In this document: positions 57,278-64,000 of the stretch, in pieces | Layout of the letters: every line of letters begins with the position of its first letter | How positions within the stretch are numbered: the stretch's first letter is position 1 | Source: Clostridium sp. | GTDB lineage: Bacteria > Bacillota > Clostridia > Clostridiales > Clostridiaceae | DNA: 64,000 bases | Reading direction: 5' to 3' | NCBI GenBank assembly: GCA_017435645.1 | Contig: JAFSER010000020.1 | Location: 1-64,000 of the forward strand | Made by a program: the position numbers and the translations under genes | Notes under the pieces: generated by a model | Seen by the model: only the letters and a program-made list of their open reading frames with translations | Told to the model about the DNA's origin: nothing | The model's database searches: none

Positions 57278-58993
57278 ATGAAAATCAAAAGAGGAATAAA
57301 AGTAACATTAATTACAATGTTTATATTTTTATTATCAACAACAGTAGTATTTGCTTCAGAAGTAGATACTGCTACAGCTAATGCAAATCACTATGGTATT
57401 CTTACTTTAATACCACCAATAGTTGCAATAGTATTAGCATTCTTAACTAAAAATGTAATAATATCATTATTTATAGGAACATTATCAGGAACATTCTTAG
57501 TAAGTTTAGTGGATACATCATTTTTACAAGCTTTATTAAACTCATTTTTTGATTTTGTATCTAGAGTTTTAAATTCATTAGCAGATCCATGGAATGCAGG
57601 AATAATACTTCAGGTTTTAGTGATAGGTGGAGTTATTCATTTAGTAGCTAAAATGGGGGGGGCTAAGGCAGTAGCTGAGGCATTAGCTAAAAGAGCAAAA
57701 ACTGCAAAGAGTACACAATTAGTTACATTATTATTAGGATTAGCAGTATTCTTTGATGATTATGCAAACTCATTAATTGTTGGTCCTATAATGAAGCCTG
57801 TAGCAGATAAAATGAAAATATCTAGAGAAAGACTTGCTTTTATAATAGATGCTACTGCGGCACCTATTGCTGGTCTAGCTATAGTATCAACATGGATAGG
57901 TTTAGAAGTGGGATTAATAAATGATGCTTTTATAAATGGAGTTGGACAACAAGTAGATGCTTTTGGGGTATTTTTACAAACAATTCCATATAGATTTTAT
58001 AATATATTAATTATATTCTTTGTATTTATAACATCATTTTTACTAAAGGATTTTGGTCCTATGTATAAAGCAGAGATTGAAGCTAGAAGAAGAGATATTA
58101 ACAAAAATATAAATGAAGAAAAAGATAGTAATATAGATCATTCTGAACTTGAGCCAAAGGAAGGTGTAAAGATAAGCATATGGAATGCTATAATTCCAAT
58201 AGGAGTTTTAGTAGTAACCGCTTTAATTTGCTTTTATTATAGTGGATATACAATTATTATGGGTGGAGAAGATATAGCACTTCAACAAATGATAGCTAAT
58301 TCACCAATGTCATTTGCTTCTATACAAGAAGCATTTAGTGCAGCTGATGCATCAGTAGCATTATTCCAATCAGCATTAATAGCTAGTATTGTAGCAATTG
58401 CACTAGGAGTAGGTAGAAAAATATTTACCTTATCAGAAGCTATAGAAACTTGGGTAGATGGTATGAAACCATTAATTATTACAGGGGTAATACTATTATT
58501 AGCATGGTCTTTAAGCTCAGTTATTAAAGATTTAGGAACTGCTAAATATTTAGTAAGTTTATTATCAGGAACATTACCAAACTTCCTTCTTCCAAGTTTA
58601 ATATTTATATTAGGGTCAATAATTTCATTTGCCACAGGAACAGCTTATGGAACTATGGGAATATTAATGCCATTAGCAATTCCACTAGCATATTCAATGG
58701 ATCCTAATATGAGTTATGTAATTGTAAGTATTAGTGCTGTTTTAACAGGTGCAATATTTGGAGATCACTGTTCACCAATATCAGATACAACAATACTTTC
58801 ATCTATGGGGGCAGGTTGTAATCATATATCGCATGTAAGTACACAAATGTGGTATGCATTGTTTGTAGCAGTAATTACTATAGTATTTGGATATATACCA
58901 GCAGGATTTGGAATACAGTGGTACATAGTATTACCAATTTCATTATTAGCAATATTTATAGGGGTTCAGGTACTTGGTAAAAAGGTAGAGTAA
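57278..58993 (+). CDS. NhaC-type transporter, probable lysine permease
   Basis: 571 residues, about 12-13 helices, NhaC Na+/H+ antiporter superfamily (NVIISLFIGTLSGTFL, LAVFFDDYANSLIVGPIMKPV, ATAAPIAGLAIVSTWIGLEVG, FATGTAYGTMGILMPLAIPLA, GAIFGDHCSPISDTT). An N-terminal helix resembling a signal (ends VVFA) precedes. Riboswitch control marks it as the lysine-specific NhaC-like transporter predicted by earlier comparative work (LysW-type); transport of lysine is inferred, not shown. Start ATG 57278 after AGGAGG; an upstream in-frame start at 57221 lacks one. Confidence 0.9.
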   Translation: MKIKRGIKVTLITMFIFLLSTTVVFASEVDTATANANHYGILTLIPPIVAIVLAFLTKNVIISLFIGTLSGTFLVSLVDTSFLQALLNSFFDFVSRVLNSLADPWNAGIILQVLVIGGVIHLVAKMGGAKAVAEALAKRAKTAKSTQLVTLLLGLAVFFDDYANSLIVGPIMKPVADKMKISRERLAFIIDATAAPIAGLAIVSTWIGLEVGLINDAFINGVGQQVDAFGVFLQTIPYRFYNILIIFFVFITSFLLKDFGPMYKAEIEARRRDINKNINEEKDSNIDHSELEPKEGVKISIWNAIIPIGVLVVTALICFYYSGYTIIMGGEDIALQQMIANSPMSFASIQEAFSAADASVALFQSALIASIVAIALGVGRKIFTLSEAIETWVDGMKPLIITGVILLLAWSLSSVIKDLGTAKYLVSLLSGTLPNFLLPSLIFILGSIISFATGTAYGTMGILMPLAIPLAYSMDPNMSYVIVSISAVLTGAIFGDHCSPISDTTILSSMGAGCNHISHVSTQMWYALFVAVITIVFGYIPAGFGIQWYIVLPISLLAIFIGVQVLGKKVE

Positions 58994-59015
58994 ATATAAA
59001 TAAATTTAAAATAAA

Positions 59016-59069
59016 AAATGAGATATTACTTAATGTTAGTTACTATACATTAAGGTAATATCTCTTTTT
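59016..59069 (+). terminator. Terminator of NhaC-type gene
   Basis: Hairpin GAGATATTACTTAATG / CATTAAGGTAATATCTC followed by TTTTTA. Confidence 0.8.
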
Positions 59070-59087
59070 ACATACTTTAATAATATT

Positions 59088-59543
59088 TTATGATAATTTA
59101 CCACCATGGAAATTTAACTTATATATTTCTTTTCCTGAATAAAGTATATACTCTACTCCAGTAAATGAATTAATATCGCCTTCCCAGCTACATTTATAAG
59201 TAAATTCACCATCTGAATAAGATTCAGGACCTCTAAAAGGGTTATTTTCAGATACATTATACAAGGCTGCTTTTAAAAATCTAATAAATCCAGATGGAGC
59301 ATCATTTACAAGAAGCTCACCTTTATAATTTAAGCCCCAATATATTTTTTCGTTTTTCCAAATTATTTCTTGTCCAATAAAATTATTATTTCCAACATGA
59401 CTATCATGATAAAAATAATCATATTTTCTATAGGAATAATCTTTTGAATTTGGTCTGCTTGATTCAATGTTTTTAGCACTTGATGCAAAGGAATTCTTTT
59501 TTGCTTCTACAATAAACTTCTTAAATATCAACAAATCTTCCAT
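59088..59543 (-). CDS. DUF5680 protein
   Basis: 151 residues, aromatic-rich cytosolic protein (GQEIIWKNEKIYWGLNYKG; KAALYNVSENNPFRGPESY) consistent with the DUF5680 family, whose function is unknown; in other bacteria the domain is fused to helix-turn-helix regulators. Alone here. ATG behind GGGGGG. Confidence 0.75.
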   Translation of the reverse strand: MEDLLIFKKFIVEAKKNSFASSAKNIESSRPNSKDYSYRKYDYFYHDSHVGNNNFIGQEIIWKNEKIYWGLNYKGELLVNDAPSGFIRFLKAALYNVSENNPFRGPESYSDGEFTYKCSWEGDINSFTGVEYILYSGKEIYKLNFHGGKLS

Positions 59544-59757
59544 TAAATCGTCCCCCCTTTGTATGTATAGTATAAATTATACAGACAAAATTATCACAAA
59601 TCAATAAAATTTCTGAAAATAAATAAAATTAAATATATTACTATAGTGTATACAAGTTCTAGTTGAAATTTATTATTAAAACATAAATAAATTTTAACTA
59701 AAATTATAGTGTAAATTGGAAAAGATAATGAATAAGATAGTTTAGGAATGGTAAATT

Positions 59758-59805
59758 AAGAATTTAGAGCAACATAATAAATTATAAGAATATTGCTCCA
59801 AATTC
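59758..59805. terminator. Probable terminator of the ArAE pair
   Basis: Hairpin arms AATTTAGAGCAA and TTGCTCCAAATT. On minus it lies immediately after the stop of the ArAE gene at 59813. The rest of 59560-59757 shows nothing. Confidence 0.6.
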
Positions 59806-59812
59806 TCAATTT

Positions 59813-60313
59813 TTAATTCTCAATAGATTTAGGTGGTAGTATAAATTTATTAACTAATAATGCTACTAATATACCAAAAAGTGTTTCTATAATTCTATTT
59901 ACTGCGTAGTAGATAGGATCAGTAAAAGCATGAGTTGTAGTTACTGCTAGGAAAGCTATACATGATATATTTATAGCACCTTGTTTATTAATCAAATTAC
60001 ATATATATATAACAGTAATAATACCAATTGATATTGTTAAGTACATAAGTAACTTAGCTAATATGTAAATATCAATATTAAATACAAAGAATCTGCAAAT
60101 TATTAAAAATAAAAGGCCTAAAATAGCTCCTAGAATAGTCCCTAATCCTCTGTTTATAGCTATATTAATAGAGTTTGAAACAGTATCTTGAACACAGAAA
60201 ACAGCTGTTAAACAAGCAAAAAAAGGCTCGCTTGGGAAAAAGAGTAAACAACAGAATACTGCTAAAGCAGTTTTTATAGTTCTAAGTCCAATTTTTGGGA
60301 ATGTAAATTTCAT
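59813..60313 (-). CDS. ArAE/FUSC-type membrane protein, second of a tandem pair
   Basis: 166 residues, about five helices, matching the N-terminal aromatic acid exporter domain only (FPKIGLRTIKTALAVFCCLLFFP; INIAINRGLGTILGAILGL; AVNRIIETLFGILVALLVNKF). The C-terminal cytosolic ArAE domain is missing, usual for clostridial half-size members. ATG after AAGGAG, one base after the stop of its paralogue: translationally coupled. Confidence 0.85.
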   Translation of the reverse strand: MKFTFPKIGLRTIKTALAVFCCLLFFPSEPFFACLTAVFCVQDTVSNSINIAINRGLGTILGAILGLLFLIICRFFVFNIDIYILAKLLMYLTISIGIITVIYICNLINKQGAINISCIAFLAVTTTHAFTDPIYYAVNRIIETLFGILVALLVNKFILPPKSIEN

Positions 60314-60314
60314 A

Positions 60315-60812
60315 TTATTTCTCCTTATCGTTAGTATTTTTATCTTCTTCCTTTGGAGGATGAACATATTTATTAATTAGTATAGCAACTATAACACCAA
60401 GGGCAGTTTCTATAGTTCTATGTATAGCGTATGTTAAAGAATCATCTGATGTATGAGTAAGTAATATTATCATAAGCACAGTACAAGATGCAGGACATGC
60501 AGAGGGCTTTTTTACTAAGTTGCAAATATATATTGCTAATGAAATTCCTATAGATACTATAAACGGTAAGTAATTTCTTAAACTGAGATATTCCATTATA
60601 TATAGTAAAATTAATGATAAAACACCTCCTATAAAAGTACCTATAAGTCTATTTATTCCAACTTTAAATGAATTTTCTACAGTACTTTGAAGACAAAGCA
60701 TAGCAGCAAATGCAGTATATGTATAATGAGGGAATAATATAAGACAAAGAAAAACCGATAAAGCTGTTTTCATATTCCTAGACCCTATATTAGGCAAATT
60801 AAAATATTTCAT
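60315..60812 (-). CDS. ArAE/FUSC-type membrane protein, first of a tandem pair
   Basis: 165 residues, paralogous to the next gene (FNLPNIGSRNMKTALSVFLCLILFP; GINRLIGTFIGG; YAIHRTIETALGVIVAILINKY) with an acidic C-tail. Two half-size paralogues with overlapping signals suggest they form a heteromeric channel or exporter. ATG behind AGGAG; the in-frame ATG at 60830 lacks spacing. Confidence 0.85.
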   Translation of the reverse strand: MKYFNLPNIGSRNMKTALSVFLCLILFPHYTYTAFAAMLCLQSTVENSFKVGINRLIGTFIGGVLSLILLYIMEYLSLRNYLPFIVSIGISLAIYICNLVKKPSACPASCTVLMIILLTHTSDDSLTYAIHRTIETALGVIVAILINKYVHPPKEEDKNTNDKEK

Positions 60813-60830
60813 AATATCTACTCCTATCAT

Positions 60831-61100
60831 TTGTAATACTACTAATAGTTTCTATAGATAATAAGTTTTGTAAATACGCTTAGTTTTTAATATTATACCA
60901 TATAAAATATATAGTATTACGAAATTGTTACTTAAATTAAATATAAATAGTTTTATAATATTGTATAAATATAAAATCAATAGCAAAATAAACTTTATAA
61001 GTATATTATTACAAAAAGTGAAGATAGTTATAAATTTGTGTATTTATTTATTAATTGCAGTAATTATATTATTAATTTTATTTATAATTAGAGAGATTAT
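60831..61100. other. Intergenic stretch with no feature found
   Basis: AT-rich sequence between the divergent ArAE pair and a pair of tiny ORFs. I see no hairpin, box or promoter that I would defend. Confidence 0.5.
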
Positions 61101-61163
61101 ATGAAGCAATTTCAACTAAATATAAAGGGTAGAATCTTAGGTATAAAAATAAATGTTAAATAA
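61101..61163 (+). CDS. Possible 20-residue upstream ORF
   Basis: ATG with GAGAGA nine bases upstream opens 20 codons (MKQFQLNIKGRILGIKINVK) and stops over the start of the next ORF. Could be translated to couple to 61153; evidence is thin. Confidence 0.3.
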   Translation: MKQFQLNIKGRILGIKINVK

Positions 61164-61374
61164 AAGCAATATTTCCTGGAAATATTTAAATAAGATTGTA
61201 TCAAAGATTTTGGATTCAATAGGAAGTTTTTTATTTATAATTAATACTTTAGGATTATTAATGTTTAGAAAAGAGTTATTTATAATTATTCTTATGATTA
61301 ATTTAGTTATTGTAGTATTTTCTAAAGTAATAATAGATAAGCTAATAAAAAGAAATTTAGTAAGACTAGATTAG
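61153..61374 (+). CDS. Small membrane protein (73 aa)
   Basis: 73 residues, two hydrophobic helices (FLFIINTLGLLMF, FIIILMINLVIVVF) flanked by basic residues. No good ribosome site, but the upstream ORF overlaps it by 11 bases, so coupled translation would explain the start. Unknown function. Confidence 0.45.
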   Translation: MLNKSNISWKYLNKIVSKILDSIGSFLFIINTLGLLMFRKELFIIILMINLVIVVFSKVIIDKLIKRNLVRLD

Positions 61375-61435
61375 AAAGTAATTGACAGTAAAAATAATAT
61401 AGAATATCATAATATTAAATATATAAAAATATGAA

Positions 61436-61704
61436 ATGCTATGAAAAGAAGAGTAGCAAAGTAAATTTGTCTAAAGAGAGCTAGGGTAGGTGAAAGCTAG
61501 TGGCATAAAGCTTTGTGAAGATGGCCTTGGAGCAGATTCTTTGAGCTATTAAGTTAGGGGAATACGGTAGCAACCGTTATATTGCAAGGTGATAAAATGT
61601 CACCTATTGAGATATTTATTGCAAAATAAGTATGAATTAGAGTGGTAACACGTATAATACGTCTCTATGTAGGTTTTAATATCCTATATAGAGATTTTTT
61701 TATA
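61436..61704 (+). promoter_or_regulatory. T-box riboswitch of metG
   Basis: T-box leader: GGTAGGTGAAAGC region (61491-61500), T-box AGAGTGGTAACACG (61639-61652), terminator TCTCTATGTAGG / CCTATATAGAGA plus TTTTTTT (61662-61700). ATG at 61521-61523 aligns with the ATC of the ileS T-box and is the probable Met specifier. Confidence 0.88.
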
Positions 61705-61746
61705 TTAGAAAACAATTTATTACCATATTTTTAGGAGGAAAATGAT

Positions 61747-63690
61747 ATGTGTAAGAAACCATATTATATTACTACACCAATTTATTATCCATCAACAAAA
61801 CTTCATATTGGTAATACTTATACTACAGTTGCAGCTGATGCTTTAGCTAGATATAAGAGATTAACTGGATATGATGTAATGTTTTTAACAGGAACAGATG
61901 AACATGGGCAAAAAATTCAAAGAATTGCTGAGGAAAAAGGTATAACACCTAAGGCTCATGTAGACGAAATTGTAGCAGGAATAAAAGAATTATGGAAGAT
62001 GATGAATATAAGTTATGATAAATTCATAAGAACTACGGATGATTATCATATTAAAGCTGTTCAAGATATATTTAAAAAGCTTTATGATAATGGAGATATC
62101 TATAAATCTTCTTATGAAGGGTTATACTGTACTCCTTGTGAATCATTCTGGACAGAAACTCAATTAGTTAATGGTAATTGTCCAGACTGTGGAAGAGCAG
62201 TTGAAAAATCAAAAGAAGAAGCATATTTCTTCAAGATGAGTAAATACGCAGATAGACTAATAGAATATATCGAAACTCATCCAGAATTTATTCAACCAGA
62301 ATCAAGAAAAAATGAAATGCTTAATAACTTCTTAAAGCCAGGTTTACAAGATCTTTGTGTTTCAAGAACAAGCTTTAATTGGGGAGTTCCAGTAACTTTT
62401 GATGAAGGACACGTAGTTTATGTTTGGATAGATGCATTATCAAACTATATAACAGCATTAGGTTATGGAAATGATAATAAGGAGCTTTACGAAAAATATT
62501 GGCCAGCAGATGTGCATCTAATTGGTAAGGATATATTAAGATTCCATACTATTTATTGGCCTATTATGCTTATGGCTTTAGATTTACCTCTACCAAAGCA
62601 AGTATTCGGACATGGATGGTTACTTGTAGATGGAGGAAAGATGTCAAAATCTAAAGGTAATGTAGTAGATCCAGTAGTTTTAGTTGAAAACTTTGGAGTA
62701 GATGCAGTTAGATACTATCTATTAAGAGAAATTCCATTTGGGGCTGATGGATTATTTAATAATGAAATATTTATAAAGAAGATAAATTCAGATTTATGTA
62801 ATGACTTAGGAAATCTTTTATCTAGAACAGTTGCAATGATAGAAAAGTATTTTGATGGAGTAATTCCAAATAATAATACTAAAGAAGCTATTGATGATGA
62901 ATTAATTAATTTAGCACTAGAAACTCCAAAAAAAGTTAATGATGCAATAGATAATTTAAGAATTCCAGATGCATTAGAAGATATTTTTGCTTTAATTGGA
63001 AGAGCTAATAAGTATATAGATGAAACTACACCATGGATATTAGCTAAGGATGAAGAAAAGAAAGAAAGACTTGGTACAGTATTATATAACCTAGTTGAAA
63101 GTTTAAGATTTGCTTCAGTTCTATTATCTGCATTCTTACCAGATACAAGTAAGAAGATAAATGAACAAATTAATGCAACTAACATTTCTTTTGAATCTTT
63201 AAGTAGCTTTAATGGAACTATAGTAGGAACTAAAGTTCAAAAAGGAGAGGCTCTATTCCCAAGAATAGATGTTGATAAAAAGTTAGCTGAATTAGAAGCT
63301 TTAAGAGAAGCTCAATTAGCAGCTAATAAACAAGAAGAAAAGAGAGAAATTACACCAATAAAAGAAGAAATAACTATAGATGATTTTGAAAAAATAGATT
63401 TAAGAGTAGTTAAGGTTATAGCTTGTGAGCCAATTAAAAAAGCTAAAAAGCTATTAAAATTAACTGTAGATTTAAATGGTGAAGAAAGACAAGTGGTTTC
63501 AGGAATAGCACAATACTATAAACCAGAAGAATTAGTTGGCAAGTATGTAGTATTAGTAGCAAACTTAAAGCCAGTAACATTAAGAGGTGAATTATCACAA
63601 GGAATGATATTAGCAGCAGCTACAGATGATGATAGTCTTTTAACATTAGTAAATCCAGGAGAATTACCAACAGGAAGTATTGTAAGATAA
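61747..63690 (+). CDS. metG: Methionyl-tRNA synthetase
   Basis: 647 residues, class Ia. HIGH-like HIGN in STKLHIGNTYTT, zinc-type cysteines in YCTPCESFW and CPDCG, KMSKS as [12 protein letters not shown], and a C-terminal tRNA-binding domain (about 540-647; FEKIDLRVVKVIACEPIKKAKKL). ATG 61747 eight bases after AGGAGG. Under T-box control; a second MetRS-type gene follows. Confidence 0.96.
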   Translation: MCKKPYYITTPIYYPSTKLHIGNTYTTVAADALARYKRLTGYDVMFLTGTDEHGQKIQRIAEEKGITPKAHVDEIVAGIKELWKMMNISYDKFIRTTDDYHIKAVQDIFKKLYDNGDIYKSSYEGLYCTPCESFWTETQLVNGNCPDCGRAVEKSKEEAYFFKMSKYADRLIEYIETHPEFIQPESRKNEMLNNFLKPGLQDLCVSRTSFNWGVPVTFDEGHVVYVWIDALSNYITALGYGNDNKELYEKYWPADVHLIGKDILRFHTIYWPIMLMALDLPLPKQVFGHGWLLVDGGKMSKSKGNVVDPVVLVENFGVDAVRYYLLREIPFGADGLFNNEIFIKKINSDLCNDLGNLLSRTVAMIEKYFDGVIPNNNTKEAIDDELINLALETPKKVNDAIDNLRIPDALEDIFALIGRANKYIDETTPWILAKDEEKKERLGTVLYNLVESLRFASVLLSAFLPDTSKKINEQINATNISFESLSSFNGTIVGTKVQKGEALFPRIDVDKKLAELEALREAQLAANKQEEKREITPIKEEITIDDFEKIDLRVVKVIACEPIKKAKKLLKLTVDLNGEERQVVSGIAQYYKPEELVGKYVVLVANLKPVTLRGELSQGMILAAATDDDSLLTLVNPGELPTGSIVR

Positions 63691-63692
63691 AT

Positions 63693-63733
63693 AACTAGGA
63701 GCTATAACATTAATTTGTTAAAGCTCCTAATTA
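63693..63733 (+). terminator. Possible weak terminator after metG
   Basis: Hairpin TAGGAGCT / AGCTCCTA with a long loop and only a poor T-run, so the second synthetase gene may be read through. Confidence 0.5.
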
Positions 63734-63858
63734 ATATAATTAAGATTAATTTGTGTTAATAAAGAGTTTTTAATTTATTATTCAAATAGTTTCTAATTGT
63801 AGATAATTTTAGTTGAGTATTAGAATAGTTTATTTTAAAAGTATAAGGGGGGATTTGG

Positions 63859-64000
63859 GTGAATATAATAGTGGGAAATGCATGGCCTTATGCAAATGCT
63901 CCATTACATTTAGGAAGAATAGCAGTTTTATTACCAGGAGATATAATAGCAAGATATCATAGACTTATGGGAGATGATGTTATATTTATTTCTGGAACTG
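63859..64000 (+). CDS. Second methionyl-tRNA-synthetase-type protein (partial)
   Basis: Runs off the window; 47 residues seen. [47 protein letters not shown], a MetRS class I opening of the other type (WPYANxPLHLGH-like) than the preceding gene. The signature His of H-x-G-H is replaced: HLGR. GTG start behind GGGGGG. Whether it charges tRNA or has another job cannot be told from this fragment. Confidence 0.75.
   Translation, partial: MNIIVGNAWPYANAPLHLGRIAVLLPGDIIARYHRLMGDDVIFISGT

Overview
The window is very AT-rich, strictly bacterial DNA with strong Shine-Dalgarno sites, many TTG/GTG starts and Clostridium-type regulation (T-boxes, PyrR attenuator, lysine riboswitch, Spo0A boxes, LexA boxes). 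Spore genes (spmA, spmB, sleC, a Csp-type germination protease), an oxygen-sensitive sulfatase-maturating radical SAM enzyme and a mix of anaerobe housekeeping genes point to a spore-forming, probably gut-dwelling Clostridium sensu stricto (cluster I). This is ordinary chromosome: I see no phage, IS element, tRNA, rRNA or CRISPR array.

Layout. 0.2-6.5 kb: membrane proteins (TrhA/haemolysin III, YjiH, AI-2E-type) and a two-gene unit with an unusual ABC-class ATPase. 6.6-8.7 kb: proline biosynthesis proBA. 8.8-13.8 kb: acetyltransferase, purine permease with PurBox-like sites, short-chain dehydrogenase, and a cell-wall-binding CAP protein. 14.2-18.8 kb: pyrimidine carbamoyl-phosphate synthetase carAB behind a PyrR attenuator that also holds a small ORF. 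19.2-24.3 kb: an SOS-type small gene, glutamine synthetase, a membrane MutS homologue, murI. 24.5-28.9 kb: a large secreted GH16 glycanase whose surface anchor has been cut off by in-frame stops. 29.2-31.3 kb: STAS-like protein, cyclophilin, DUF3783 protein and an S24-like regulator. 31.5-40.8 kb: spore germination (double-headed Csp protease and SleC) with a sulfatase / anion exporter / sulfatase-maturase module lodged between them. 41-47.8 kb: YkvI, lipoprotein, radical SAM protein, a candidate Fur-controlled small RNA, a CAP protein next to an array of Spo0A boxes, an RlmI-like methyltransferase, and a Bfd-type ferredoxin. 48-53.5 kb: T-box-ileS, ccpA, and a candidate CcpA-controlled small RNA. 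53.6-59 kb: spmAB, ACT-domain protein, aminopeptidase P, and a lysine riboswitch driving an NhaC-type lysine transporter. 59-64 kb: DUF5680 protein, two tandem half-size ArAE membrane proteins, T-box-metG, and the start of a second, different methionyl-tRNA synthetase.

The most interesting signals are regulatory rather than coding: (1) a TTGACA/TATTAT promoter with a near-consensus Fur box, a CUCC-loop hairpin and a terminator but no ORF at 44.37-44.55 kb; (2) a promoter with a cre-like site just after ccpA and no ORF; (3) two LexA boxes on a previously unrecognised 104-residue gene; (4) three Spo0A boxes spaced exactly 31 bp; (5) a leader ORF in the pyr attenuator whose ribosome site lies inside the PyrR motif. 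Among proteins, the Csp double protease keeps both catalytic triads, and the sulfatase module splits the germination locus. All functional calls are from reading motifs; no database search was run.
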